Shown here in pieces: positions 43,858 through 54,932 of a DNA stretch of 64,000 nucleotides. The stretch's first letter is position 1. Each line of letters begins with the position of its first letter. The position numbers and the translations under genes are program-made. This DNA is from Phytophthora hibernalis. Lineage: Eukaryota; Oomycota; Peronosporomycetes; Peronosporales; Peronosporaceae. The stretch lies in the NCBI GenBank assembly GCA_012656075.1, contig JAAKBF010000360.1, forward strand, positions 186,001 to 250,000, in the 5' to 3' direction. The notes beneath the pieces are model-generated. The model had not been told where the DNA came from. It searched no databases and was given only the letters and a program-made list of their open reading frames with translations.

Positions 43858-44517
43858 TCAGCCCAGAAACACTTGTCCAGCTTGGCATGGTGCAACATAC
43901 TGCGGCCGATCGTGACGATGGTCCGGATGGCGCGCTCTGACGTGCCGTTGGTCTGGTGCGCGTACGGGACCGTGGTTTGCTGCTCGATGCCTTGATCTTC
44001 GTAGAAGGCCTTGAGCGAGTTGTCGCAAACTCACGAGCTCCGCCGTGTCGCACAAACTTGACCTTCTTGCCGAATTGGGGCCATCCACGAGGTCCGCCGT
44101 CGCCACCACTTGGTTCGAACCCTTGCGCGAAACGTGCATGTTGGTGCCGTCGAACACCACTTGGAACTTGCCGTGCTTGTTGATCTGCGGCACCGAGAGC
44201 AGATTATTGCTCATGTCCGGCACGTACAGCGCGTTCTTGATCTCGATCTCGCGCTCGTCGCCGTTGGGCAGAACCACTCGTTCCATGACGGTTCCCACAC
44301 CCTTGATGGCCGTTTTGTTGCCGTCGGCCACCGAAACTCCACCTTCATCTCGCTCGATCAAGTGAGCGAACTTGGACTTGTCATTACAGATGTGGTGCGT
44401 TGCGCCGCTGTCGACCGCCCATATCCCGGACACATTCTTGCCCGTCGAAACTCCACACTCCAGGAAACCGCGAACGCCACTCGATCGTAGTCGTAGTCGT
44501 CGCTGTCGTTTCTCCAC
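43858..44517 (-). pseudogene. Copia protease with internally deleted integrase
   Basis: IWAVDSGATHHICNDKSKF is the protease active site, and NALYVPDMSNNLLSVPQ the usual end of the protease region. Soon after, at about 44090, the sequence jumps to FVRHGGAREF and TTVPYAHQTNGTSERAIRTI in a second frame. That is the second half of the integrase core, so the pre-integrase zinc finger and first catalytic aspartate are missing. Confidence 0.65.
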
Positions 44518-45308
44518 TGGATGTTGTTGGCCCTGCGTCCACGGCCATTGTCATTGCCGCCGCGTCTTGGACCTCGGTTTTCATCCTTCTGCTTGGTCCA
44601 GCACTTGTCAACCGTGTGCCCCAATTTCCCGCAGTACGTGCACTGGCGAGACTCTCGGTCGGTCGTGAACGCTTTGGCCGCGTCCTCCGTTTTCACCGTC
44701 GCCGTCCTCTCGCCTTGCCGCTTGATGTGCTCGTTTGTGAGCACCTTCACAACGTCTTGCGTGCGTAGCTCTGCTATGCTTATCTCCAGGTTCAGTACGA
44801 CGTTCTCGTAGCTCTTGGGGAGACTGCGCAACAAGCAGATCACCACGTCTTCATCCTCCATCTTGGCGCCGATGCTGCTGAGCTTGGCGCTGATGTTGAG
44901 GACCTCATTGCAGTGATGCAAGACATTCCCGCCTTCCGACATCTCTATGCTGAAGAGCTGCCGCTTTAAGTAGATGCGACCAGCCTTCTGCGATCCACCG
45001 TACACGGTCTTCAGGCGCGACCACGCAACCCACGCTTCCTCGCAGTCGTCGACCACATGGTGGTAGTCCACGTCCATGTGGAGCAGCATCAATCCGAACG
45101 CGATGTTGCTCGACTTGACGTAGTCGTCCTTGGCCCGCGAGTCCTTGAAGCTTGGCGTCGTCTCCCGGTTCACGACTTGCCACACCGACTTGGTCAGGAA
45201 CCCGCCACGCATGTAGCGGTTCCACGTCGCGTAGTTGTCTCCGTTGAACTTGTCGATGGAGACCTTGGTGCTTGCATCGTGGACAGAGGACATGGTGCTT
45301 GGGCTCAT
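44440..45308 (-). CDS. Copia gag with zinc knuckle
   Basis: Likely start at 45308 (MSPSTMSSVHDAS) or 45293. VSIDKFNGDNYATWNRYMRG is the conserved gag opening, EAWVAWSRLKTVYGG and LKRQLFSIEMSEGGNVLHHC the UBN2 core, and CTYCGKLGHTVDKC a CCHC zinc knuckle. The frame changes near 44480 at a T3 run (AAA at + strand), after which the protease frame continues. It is a repeat gene, not a host gene. Confidence 0.72.
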
Positions 45309-45467
45309 AACCTGATGGAAGGTATGGATCTTGAACGAAGCTTGACGGAGCGGAGGGAGGACAGCACTCTGGACGAGACTGGAGCGAGGACACTTGACCA
45401 CTTGAGGGGAAGAAGGAAGATTCGAAAGTGATTGATTTATCGGAGTTACTCTAACTAGTTCGTCCAA

Positions 45468-47709
45468 TCATTCTACTCGTCCAATCATTGGGACCGTAAT
45501 CAACTTACCGTAATCATCGTGGGTTCGGATTGGACCGGTCCGGGTTGAACCGGTTCACGGTTAATAACCGGTACCAAACCGGTGTCAAACCGGTATCGAC
45601 TCGGTAACCCTCAATATCCTTCTCATTTTTATACATATATGTGTGTCGAATACAACTTATTGTTCGATGTATGTCAGTGTCGGATCAAGTCGGTGGTCAG
45701 AGGTTTTACGGCATGGGTGAACCTAGCCGACCTCTCCTTCAGCATCTAGCGTAGACGCTGTAGTTTATCCGTCGACATTTCACTCGTTGCTTGGAGCATC
45801 TTGCCAATCAAACAGTCATCGCGAAAAGGATTATTGCTATCGAGCAGTTAGCTCTGTATTCTTGATCGACGTTGAGTTGCACTAGTGTCCGAGATTCAAA
45901 TGGTTATTGAGCACCTACATGGTTCATTTGCGAATAGCAAGCTCATACCTGAAGAGGATCGACCTGCACGGTAGTCTTCTTCTTCGTTTCCTGGTCGATG
46001 CGGAAGTTGATGATTTAATGATGGGCCAGTGCTTGTTCTCAATGGTGAGCGGGACGCCGTTGACCGCGTCTTGCATTTTTGTGTCAGAAAAGGCTCACCG
46101 GCACCTTTCGAAAACACCCCGCGTCGCGTCGTCAAGGAAGTAGACGTGGGTAAACACCAAGCTCCGCGCGCAAACCCCAGCGGAACGCAGCAGAGCATAG
46201 CGGCCTCAGCATTTTGATGGTACTCTACAGACATATTCTTCTCCCAGTTAATCTCCGATCAGCCGCAAAGAGCCTGCGCCTCAACTTATCCCCATTATCT
46301 TGTCATTCTCGCTTGGTTGTCGTGGTTGCAGAGAGAAGGGTCCACATGGATTATGAAGCCGGATCCAGTGACTCGTTTGCGCCGCCTCAGTATCGGGGTT
46401 CAGCTATAGAAATAATGGAGGACTCCCCTCCTAATAGGCGAGTTCACGTCAGACATAACAGTCTTGGCGGCTTGACGAATAGGTGTTGGTGAATGCGGTG
46501 TCCGGTGGCGTTCCTTGAGTTGGTATGCGACGGTGTTGCAGGGGAGGCTGTTGCTTGTTGAAGTTGAAAGCAAATTGAGAAGTGATTGAGATTGGGATGT
46601 TTACTATTACGGATGCCCTAGCGACCAACTAGTGCTCTATCGTAAAGTATATCATTCTCTAATCCCAGTTGCTATTTATTCTACTAATAAGCTTGTCTAA
46701 AATATCTGCGTAGTTGTGGTTCACTCAAAACTCCAGATCCATAACTGGATTCTAGCATATCTATATGATTTTCGACCGATCAACTTAATGTTTATGGGAC
46801 GGTTCGGATCTATTATTTTATCCTTGAATGTCTTTATCCACAATATTATTTGTAGACATTCTGATTATGTGGCATTTAAGTTCCTCGATTAACCCTTGTA
46901 TGTTTTTGAGCCACCATTTGTTGGTAGACATGCAAACAAATTTTCTTGTTCAGCGTTACGTAGTTGCCGTCGGCAATTTCTGCTGCTGACGACGACTGCG
47001 TCACATCGGACATTTCAGAGCGTCAAGGATTCATCAAGGTGGAGATAGCGAAGGAAGTCGTCTTGTCTGATTCCAGCAAGATTGCCCAGGTCGTGTTTTG
47101 CTTGACGATGTGGATGGCGTCATATGTCAACGACGACACGAAAGGCTTTGGCGTCTTGGGCGCCATTCCTAAAGACATAATCGATGGACACCCGGGTGCC
47201 ACTGACCTATTTAAGGCGTCGACTTCCCTTCTGCCCATGTCCGATCGACAGAAGTTAAGCACGTCCGCAGAGGAGTGTTCTTTAACGTCACCCAATTGAA
47301 AGTACAGAAAACAGCATTTATCAACTTTATTCCTAGTTTTACTTCAGGTTTGCATCAACCCTTTTACTATGGTATACAAACTTAAATCATTTACATGTAA
47401 AACGAATTTGTGCGTTTTATGGATGGGAAAGAGCGACGTCAAATCTTCCATTTTGCATTTGCTTGTGTAGTTTATGTTCCAACCGCCGAAATCGTACTTA
47501 AATCGTGTTTTACATGGGTACACTCTCGTACTTACTGAAAACAAGGAAAACTCGGCGTTTGACCACGAAAGGGTTAAAAACATTTTGAAATTTTTGATAA
47601 ACGAAAGTGGACGATAGCTAATGTCAATATTGACAATTCTATCAGCCAATCAAATCAAGGCGATACAATACTAAGTGCGTGGCGTGTCTTTTCCTGCGCC
47701 ATCCTCGCC
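45468..47709. other. Intergenic, AT-rich, with ACCGGT cluster; no supported gene
   Basis: 45530-45605 has six or so ACCGGT/AACCGG sites. Short frames at 45896-46234 and 46964-47299 (MPSAISAADDDCVTSDISE) have no recognised domain. The latter is the longest plausible small protein (111 residues) but lacks supporting evidence. Part of the left edge may be the LTR of the Copia copy. Confidence 0.4.
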
Positions 47710-49405
47710 ATGGCACCTCGTCGGCATGATGCCCTGCACTTACTACTGCTTGGAAGTCTTCTCTATGCATTGACAGTGCTCAGTTATTCGCTACTCAGTG
47801 TCCACTCGACCTACTTACTGCCATCCGTCCATTTAAACGGGGTCTTTGAATCCGTGCAAATTGCGTTTGGGTACATGCAGCGAACACCAGAGCAGCAACA
47901 AGCGGACGACCATGCGTTGCAAGTAGGAATTCTCCTTCTGGAGACACAACACAGCGGCGCTTCAAGTGCATTGGCTGGAGAGCGACGGATAACTGCAGAC
48001 CCGATGGTCCTCGACTGTCGGAGCTCGACCGACCGTGCACGAAAACTGTCCCTCGTGGACAGTCTGGCTACTGCGAATTGCAGGACGAAGACAGCGGGCA
48101 ACTATTTCGCGTCGCTCGACGGACCTGTGCAGATGTGGTGGGTAAAGCGGCACTTTTCAGGTGTCTGGAGGCTCCGAGGTTCGCCAACTTTCACGTGTTG
48201 GCATGTGAGGCGGCGCAACGAGCGTTTGAGCCTGCCTGCGCTGCCAAACGCGGGGAGTAACGACGACATGCCGACGGATGGAATTGTGATGGTGGTGTAT
48301 CCGAAGATGGTCCCTAGTGCCTACGCCACTATACGCGTGCTGAGGGATGTTCTACAGTGTCGACTCCCGATCGAGATTTGGTTCCGCCCCGACGAAATGC
48401 GCAAGGTGACTGCGTCCATCGATCCGCTTCATCAATTGGCAGGGAATGATACTATCGGTGGCATTTCGTTTCGCGAGATCGACGATTCACTGGCTATCGA
48501 GTTCGCGACCAAAGTGTTCGCCATGCTTTCGATCGCGTGCTGTTTCTGGACTCCGACAACGTGCCAGTACGAGACCCCAGCTTCCTATTCCAGACGCCCG
48601 AGTTCGTAGATACTGGCGCCGTCTTTTGGCCGGACTTCTGGCACCCGCAGCATACGCTGTTCTACCTCGGCGAAGATTCACTGCTGTGGGAGCTGCTCGA
48701 TATGCCGTTTGTAGATATGTTCGAACAGGAGAGCGGCCAGCTACTCATCGACAGACAACGGTGTGCTGCTCCTATTGAGCTCGTGCACTTCTTCACCTTC
48801 CACCGACCGAATCCGTTTGTACAGCTCAAGCTCGTGTGGGGAGACAAAGATTTGTTCCGGTTGGCGTGGCTGAAGCTGGAGATTCCGTTCCACATGATCC
48901 AGAGCCCTCCGGCTGTAGCTGGAAAGGTGAATGGCACGTCATTTTGCGGCATGACCATGGTGCAGCACGACGCAGAAGGCCAGATCCTGTTCCTACACCG
49001 CAACTCGCACAAACTTACAGGAGGTCGGATTCGCAATCCAGTCGACGCAAAGCTCAAGGCCATTCGTCAGGAACCCGAGACCGATACCAATGATGTTGGC
49101 AATAGTCCCGATGACTTCCCTGACGCTGCAATCTGGACGCACTTGCTCTCGTTCCACAGCTCCTCACCTCGCTCCAGGTACCAAATTGAGACTTACCACG
49201 CCGAGCCCGAGTTCTCCAAGGACCAGGTCTGTTACGGCCAGCAGTACCTGGACGCCAACGACAACTTTTACGTGGAGGAGTTTGCCGACATGACTTTTCG
49301 GGACTGGAGACGCACCTCCGTCGGTTTGCTATGGAGGCAGCCCAGCTTCGCCAGGCGAAAGTGGACGCGATTGCCAAGGCTCAGCAGAAACCGTTCCGGC
49401 CATGA
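47710..49405 (+). pseudogene. GT71-like alpha-mannosyltransferase, subfamily II, damaged
   Basis: The start MAPRRHDALHLLLLGSLLYA leads directly into the membrane helix. From about 47928 to 48245 the text is in another frame, where the six-cysteine module reads FKCIGWRATDNC, GYCELQDEDSG, FRC. The frame then returns with VYPKMVPSAYATIRVL. Near 48524 about 10 nt are missing between VFA and FDR. The catalytic half continues with FLDSDNVPVRDP, FWPDFWHP, EQESGQLLIDRQRC, WGDKDLFRLAWLKL and FCGMTMVQHD. A final T lost from the T4 run at 49295-49298 hides SGLETHLRRFAMEAAQL and the true stop at 49405. The A2 (47928) and T4 sites fit the homopolymer pattern. The 10-nt gap does not, so this may be a true pseudogene. 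Confidence 0.7.
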
Positions 49406-49555
49406 GCCAAAGCCAAGAGACCCGAAAGGAGGACCACGGATGATGATTATGATCATGCAAAACCGGACGAGTCGACCAGCTGGGACAGTCGGTATAGAGA
49501 CCGTACGGCGTGCACAAGGACGTCGCGTCGTGGCCACTTACGTATTAATACCTGG

Positions 49556-49745
49556 CAGTGAGCAGTGAGCAGTGAGCAGTGAGCAGTGAGCAGTGAGCAG
49601 TGAGCAGTGAGCCGTGAGCAGTGAGCAGTGAGCAGTGAGCCGTGAGCAGTGAGCAGTGAGCAGTGAGCAGTGAGCAGTGAGCAGTGAGCAGTGAGCAGTG
49701 AGCCGTGAGCCGTGAGCAGTGAGCCGTGAGCCGTGAGCCGTGAGC
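49556..49745. repeat. Heptanucleotide minisatellite, about 27 copies
   Basis: A tandem 7-bp unit AGCAGTG (read as GTGAGCA) with a recurring GTGAGCC variant, filling the gap between the tail of one glycosyltransferase gene and the start of the next. Because 21 bp is divisible by 3, all minus-strand frames stay open as a seven-residue repeat. Those frames are not genes. Confidence 0.95.
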
Positions 49746-49773
49746 GGGGCGGTTCAGTTGCCATCTTGCTTGA

Positions 49774-51603
49774 ATGCAGCCGGCGAAAGCTGCCCAGTTG
49801 TCCATGGAAGTCGCGCCCTGTTCGAGACGGTGGGGGCCTCGCTTCCTGCGGACGCTGCTGCTCGGCAGTACGTTGTACGCGGTGCTGGTGCTGTGCTGGT
49901 CAGCTCGCAGCGTCCATTTGTCCGGAAGTCAAGGGGAATCGGCGTCAATGGACTTCCCATCGGTCTTGAGAGCGTCCGTCGTCCGATGACGAACGCTCTT
50001 CAGCATGTGAAGGATACAGTGGAGGAGACACAGCGCACGCCGTCACCGCAAGAGCTGGAGGCTAAGGAACATGCACGTTCGGTCCCAGATCTGCCAAGTG
50101 GGGAGTTGCAATGGAGAAATCTCACGTGCATTGGTTGGCGAGCTACGAGCGAATGCAAGCCTGACGGGCCGCGTGACCTGGCCAAAGATCTCCGTTGTGA
50201 TCAAGTAGTTGATGTTGGCAGCTCTGGATACTGCGAAGTGGAAGACGTGGATTCAGGTGAATTGTTTCGTGTCATGAGAAGAACGTGCGCAAGCAACAAG
50301 AAGTCGCAAGTTTTCCGGTGTTCGGATGCCCAACAGTTTGTCAACTACCATATCGAAGCTCTGGATGCTGTGAAGTCCGCGGTGATACCGGTCTTTAAGC
50401 TGCCCAACGTAGTGGGAATTGAACACGGTCAAGATGGAATTGTCATGGTGGTGTACCCCCAGCTTATCGCCAGCGCGTATGCCACCATTCGCACACTGCG
50501 CGATGTGTTAGGCTGCCGTTTGCCTATCGAAATTTGGTTCCGACAGGACGAGATCGATAGGGTCCAAAGTTCGCTACTTCCTCTCCAGCAACTTGCGGAA
50601 AACAAAACGATCAGCACTGTGCTCTTCCGTGAGATTAACGATTCACGGGCTGTTAGTTTTGGAGCCAAGGTGTATGCGCTGTGTAACAGCGGCTTTGATC
50701 GGATTCTCTTCCTGGATGCCGACAACGTCCCGGTGCGAGACCCGGCGTATTTGTTCAGGTCTGCTGAGTTTGAGAGGACGGGTGCCGTCTTCTGGCCAGA
50801 CTATTGGCATCCGCACAATACGATCTTCCACCTCCATGGGGACTCGCTACTATGGGAGCTTCGGCATCCCCTACGTCGATATGTTTGAACAGGAGAGCGG
50901 ACAGCTACTCATTGACCGAAGACGACACGCTGCGCCGCTGGAGCTCGTGCGTTTCTTCACTTTCCACCAGCCGAATCCGATTGACGAGCTCAAACTTCTA
51001 TGGGGCGACAAGGATCTCTTTCGTTTTGCCTGGATCAAGCTGGACGTGCCGTTTTCATGGTGCAGACGCCGCCCGCTGTCGCTGGTAAAGTGAACGGAAC
51101 CTCTTTTGTGGGATGACTATGGTGCAGCACGATGCTCAAGGTGGGGTTCTGTTCCTGCACCGCAATGCCAAGAAACTCACGGGTGAGGTTCTGTATAAAC
51201 CAGTGAACTACCACATCCAAGCAAGAAAACGTATCCGGAGGAGGTGGACTAAGCAAGGCATTTACAGGATCCCGAGCGAAGAGGAAGTGGTGGAAGAGCT
51301 AAAGATGCTGAAGAAGACTAAGCCTCCGCCACTTGAACCTCCCGAGCCAGACGGGATCGCCGACCAAGCTATTTGACGCACATGCTGTCGTTTCGTAAAG
51401 ACGCTCCTCCAGCCCAATACAAGATCAAGTCTTACAAGGCAGCACCCGATTTTCCAGAGAAGCAGCGGTGCTACGGTGAGCGGAATTTGCCACGAACAAG
51501 TTGTTTTACATGCAGAGCGTTGCTGAGCTGAGCTTTTCGGGTCTCGAAACGCACGTCCGGCGGTTTGCCATGGAAGCAGCACGCATCCGCCACGACCATT
51601 AAG
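49774..51603 (+). pseudogene. GT71-like alpha-mannosyltransferase, subfamily II, multiple frameshifts
   Basis: The start is at 49774, or at the ATG at 49804 (MEVAPCSRRWGP), before the helix FLRTLLLGSTLYAVLVLCW. The frame changes near 49980. The stem then has the six-cysteine module (LTCIGWRATSEC, GYCEVEDVDSGE, FRC). Catalytic motifs: VYPQLIASAYATIRTL, FLDADNVPVRDP, FWPDYWHP, EQESGQLLIDRRRH, WGDKDLFRFAWIKL. Further changes lie near 50866 (two bases), 51055, T4 at about 51105, 51375 and 51490. After them come MTMVQHD, WTHMLSF and SFSGLETHVRRFAMEAARI, with the stop at 51603. About half the breaks are in homopolymers. It begins about 30 bp after the minisatellite, which may occupy its promoter. 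Possibly a genuine pseudogene. Confidence 0.68.
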
Positions 51604-52412
51604 AACACAAGAGTCTGTACGCTATTTTATAAGCAGCCATACGCATTTTGTGGACGTATACGGTAGGCGCCCGAGTTGAATTTTACTCAGCGTTCGCACC
51701 AGAAGTTGATCGTGCAAAGTTCAATTCGCAGATCACTTGGATCTTGGTTCAGCAACGGCTGAGGCATACCCAGAATGAAACAGGCAGGTGTTGGTCAAGT
51801 TGGACATGTCCTCTCGGTCTGATCGGATTATCTACGACATTTTGCACAGCACATGATAATATCATGTGCTGTGCAAAGATGTTATACAATCGTGCGAAGT
51901 GTTGCGACGTATGTAAACGGTGCACCGTGCATGCGTCGTTTACCAGGTACATCGATTGCCATCCCATCATCACCGCATCGCGTTGATCATGAATAGTGCG
52001 GGACTGCGATCTCTGCAAGTTTCAAGGTGGCATTGCAGAAAGTTTGGCGAGGCAAGGAATGAGAATGCTGCTGAGCCAGGCACATCAGTGATAACTCACG
52101 GCGAGTACCTATTTATTACCGACACCCGGTAGTTCTGGCCCAGACATTTGACATTTGGACGGCTGGTGTCCTTCCTGTTTATGTTGTAGGTACAATCTCA
52201 GGTTGACCCACGAGCCGGCCACGACTGCAACGTGGTTCAGACTCTGCGCTGCTTGTCGCGGATACTGTTGCTAACGTGGACATCGGCGATGTCACATCGA
52301 TCGATCCACGCCAGCTGATTCAGCTGCTGAAAGCACCGTCCCGACAGGAGAAAATCCACACCGAGGACGCATAGCGAGTGCTCGTCATGGGTGGTCCCAA
52401 GCTGTTGCTTGC
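51604..52412. other. Intergenic with a perfect hairpin
   Basis: No coding sequence supported. The hairpin at 51841-51877 is the only structure seen. Confidence 0.4.
51841..51877. repeat. Perfect 17-bp inverted repeat, 3-nt loop
   Basis: TTTGCACAGCACATGAT, then AAT, then the exact inverse. It lies about 240 bp after the preceding gene. It could be a hairpin RNA element or a tiny foldback insertion. Confidence 0.85.
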
Positions 52413-52478
52413 ATGCCGAAAGTCGTCGTTGTGCCACTTGGGAATTTCGACTGCCAAGACCGAGGCTCAAGCTCCGCG

Positions 52479-54235
52479 ATGCACAGTCAACCACAGCGGA
52501 AGACGCTCGAAACGGAACCTTTGATTGACTCTCCTGCGAGCCCTATCCGTGCGATGTTCGCTCCGATGGTAAAATGCTGGCAGCGGTGGCCACGAGTTTT
52601 GCTTATCCTGAGCGCCTTAGTCTACGTGTCGGTGCTGGTTGTGTGGGCCTCTGCCAATTCGGACAAGACAATCGACAGCATCAAGCCCTCAGCTGCACAA
52701 GAAGAATCCGCAATTCCAACGAAACCATTACCATCAGGGAAGTGATAACGCGCCGTTTTCAATGCATTGCCTGGCGTGCCACTGGCAAGTGCAGACCCAA
52801 TGGTCCTCGCGAGCCCCAGAATGACAAGAACTGCTCGAACATTATCACAAGCGGTATGTCCGGATATTGCGAAGTCGAAGACATTGACACGGGCGAACGC
52901 TTTCAGGTTATGCGTCGTCACTGCAACAGCTTGAAGGGTAACATCAGGTTTCGCTGTTCGGACGCTCCAGCTTTCGCCAATTACCACATTGAAGGTCACG
53001 AAGCAGTACAGAAGGCCCTCGTTCCTGGGTTTTCGTTGCCACACGTGGCTAACAAAAGCGAAGAAGCCCCGCTGGATGGTATCGTGATGGTAGTCTACCC
53101 GAAACTACTCGCGAGTGCTTACGCAAGTGTCCGAACTCTCCGTGAAGTCTTGAACTGCCGCCTGCCGATTGAAATTTGGTTCCACGTTGACGAGATCGGA
53201 GATGACTACGCTTTGCTTGCACCACTGCAACAGCTTGCTATCGTCATGGGCGATGTCTCGTTTCACCCCATGTACAACCCTCGTGCAAAGGGATTCTTGT
53301 CGAAGGTGTTTGCCATTTACAACAGCTACTTCGACCGCGTGTTGTTTTTGGATGCGGACAATGTACCCGTGCGTGACCCGAGCTTCCTGTTTGAATCGCC
53401 TCAGTTTGAAACAAATGGAGCCGTATTCTGGCCTGACTTTTGGCATCCGCGGCGCACACTGTTCAACTTACATGCTCGATCAATGCTCTGGGAGTAGGTG
53501 GATACCCCTTATGTTGATATGTTCGAGCAGGAGAGCGGCCAGTTGTTGGTAGACCGCACTCGCCACGCTGCACCGCTCGAGCTAGTTTACTTCTACGCGT
53601 TTCACGAGCCGAACTTCTTTGAAAAACTTGAGGTTGTCTACGGCGACAAGGATCTGTTCCGGTTAGCTTGGATGAAGCTCAAGGCTCCATTCCACATGAT
53701 CGAGACTGTGCCTGCGATGGCGGGGCGAGCCATCAATGGGTCCTTCTGCGGTATGACAATGGTTCAGCATGACGTAGACGGTGAAGTGCTGTTCTTGCAT
53801 CGAAACCAGCACAAACTCACAGGTGAACGCGATGAAGAAATGGAGAAGGCTGCGTTGGAGAATACTGCGGTTCCATCAGAGGAGGCACTAGGTGCTCCGC
53901 AGCCGGACGGATATCCCGATCCTGTCATTTGGACGCATCTGCTGTCGTTCTGCAAGGGTGCGAACCCCGAAATGTACACGATCGATGCGTACCGAGCTCC
54001 GCCTCAGTTTCCACAGTGGCAGCCATGCTACGGACGTCGATACGTCGAAAACGAGAGAATGTTTGAGCTGCAGGAGTTTGTGAATCTGAGCTTTGCTGGA
54101 GTTGAGACGAGCATTCGTCGATTTGCCATGGAGGCCGCAAAACTTCGATATGCGCAGGCCATCGCTAGGGTAGGATCACATCCGAGCAACACCACGAGGG
54201 ATGAACGTACTGTTGTTGAACATGGTTCACAATAG
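52479..54235 (+). pseudogene. GT71-like alpha-mannosyltransferase, subfamily II, with premature TAG
   Basis: The start at 52479 (MHSQPQRKTLE) precedes the helix VLLILSALVYVSVLVVW. The frame changes at the G run 52737-52739, after SGK. The stem and catalytic domain then follow: CIAWRATGKC, GYCEVEDIDTGE, VYPKLLASAYASVRTL, FLDADNVPVRDP, FWPDFWHP. At 53495-53497 a TAG interrupts the text just before DTPYVDMFEQESGQLLVDRT. The sister copy has TTG there, so this is a single T-to-A substitution. The frame stays open after it, through YGDKDLFRLAWMKL, FCGMTMVQHD and FAGVETSIRRFAMEA to 54235. Truncation before the EQESGQ and GDKDLF boxes would abolish activity. From 52926 to 54015 the DNA is identical to the copy at 61936-63680 except for this one base. 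Confidence 0.78.
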
Positions 54236-54896
54236 ACATTCAATATAAAGTTATTATGCTTACATTCGCTTTTGCTTTTGCACACTCTATGGTAGTGTGT
54301 CAATCGTTCTGCGTCCTTCGACACTTGATGAACGATTTCACTCAATGGGCAGACACTGAAGGACAACTTATCCGGTCACCCAGCGTATAGCTGCAGCCAG
54401 CCGGGTAGTGCACGGCAACTGAATCATGCATATTAGTTAAGTATAATAGCTTATCATACTATGCGTAGGCAGAAGGGTTATTAGCAGTTCGGCACACCGC
54501 CAGTAACGAAATACCTCAACATATTTAATAATTATTTAAGTACGAAGTAAAACTAACGTTACCAGGATAATTAATACTACAGTAACGTTACCACAGTAAA
54601 AGCTTGTTTTCGTGTTCCCCGCACCCCACGAAGATGAGGTCAATATTAATAGCCACGAGCATGTGCGATTCTCCCATTGCCGCGTGGTTGAAGTTTGATG
54701 TTTGGGCTTCAAGAGCGGAGCTCGATTCCTCGCAAGCGTTCACTCCTTCAAGCGATCGCCAAACCAGCATGTGATCGCCCGTTGATGTGTGGATGCACCA
54801 GGCGAGCCTTATTACTACATGGATCACACTCATCAAGTCTTGCGTCCCTGTTTCTTCAACTTTCAGCCGCTGCGACCGCCGTTATCGTTGCTCAGC
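54236..54896. other. Intergenic, no supported gene
   Basis: AT-rich upstream of the GH1 gene. A few short antisense frames have no features. Nothing else is seen. Confidence 0.4.
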
Positions 54897-54903
54897 TCAC
54901 TTC
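54897..54903 (+). promoter_or_regulatory. Oomycete-type initiator (Inr) of the GH1 gene
   Basis: TCACTTC matches YCAYTYY, 30 nt before the ATG at 54933. The in-frame ATG at 54909 is only 6 nt after it, so 54933 is preferred. Confidence 0.42.
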
Positions 54904-54932
54904 TGTAATTGACATATCCGCGAGAATCGTTC

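Larger units (their letters stand above)
42521..45467 (-). mobile_element. Copia-type retrotransposon, defective, second copy
   Basis: Gag, protease, partial integrase and reverse transcriptase in Copia order on the minus strand. There is an internal deletion in the integrase core and truncation within reverse transcriptase at about 42540. It is a different family from the element at 33-37 kb. No LTR pair was recognised. Confidence 0.7.

Noticed and set aside
46964..47299. 111-residue frame as a host gene
   Set aside because: No domain, initiator or neighbour support. Mentioned only within the intergenic description.
49556..49745. CRISPR-like array
   Set aside because: Units are contiguous 7-mers with no spacers, in a eukaryotic context.
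49453..49805. Minus-strand proteins made of a seven-residue repeat
   Set aside because: They are a mechanical consequence of a 7-bp repeat without stops. Start, domain and flanking support are absent.
53105..53446. Antisense open frame, identical to one at 62565-62906
   Set aside because: It is the reverse frame of a conserved glycosyltransferase exon. Identity reflects the conversion tract, not coding selection on the minus strand.
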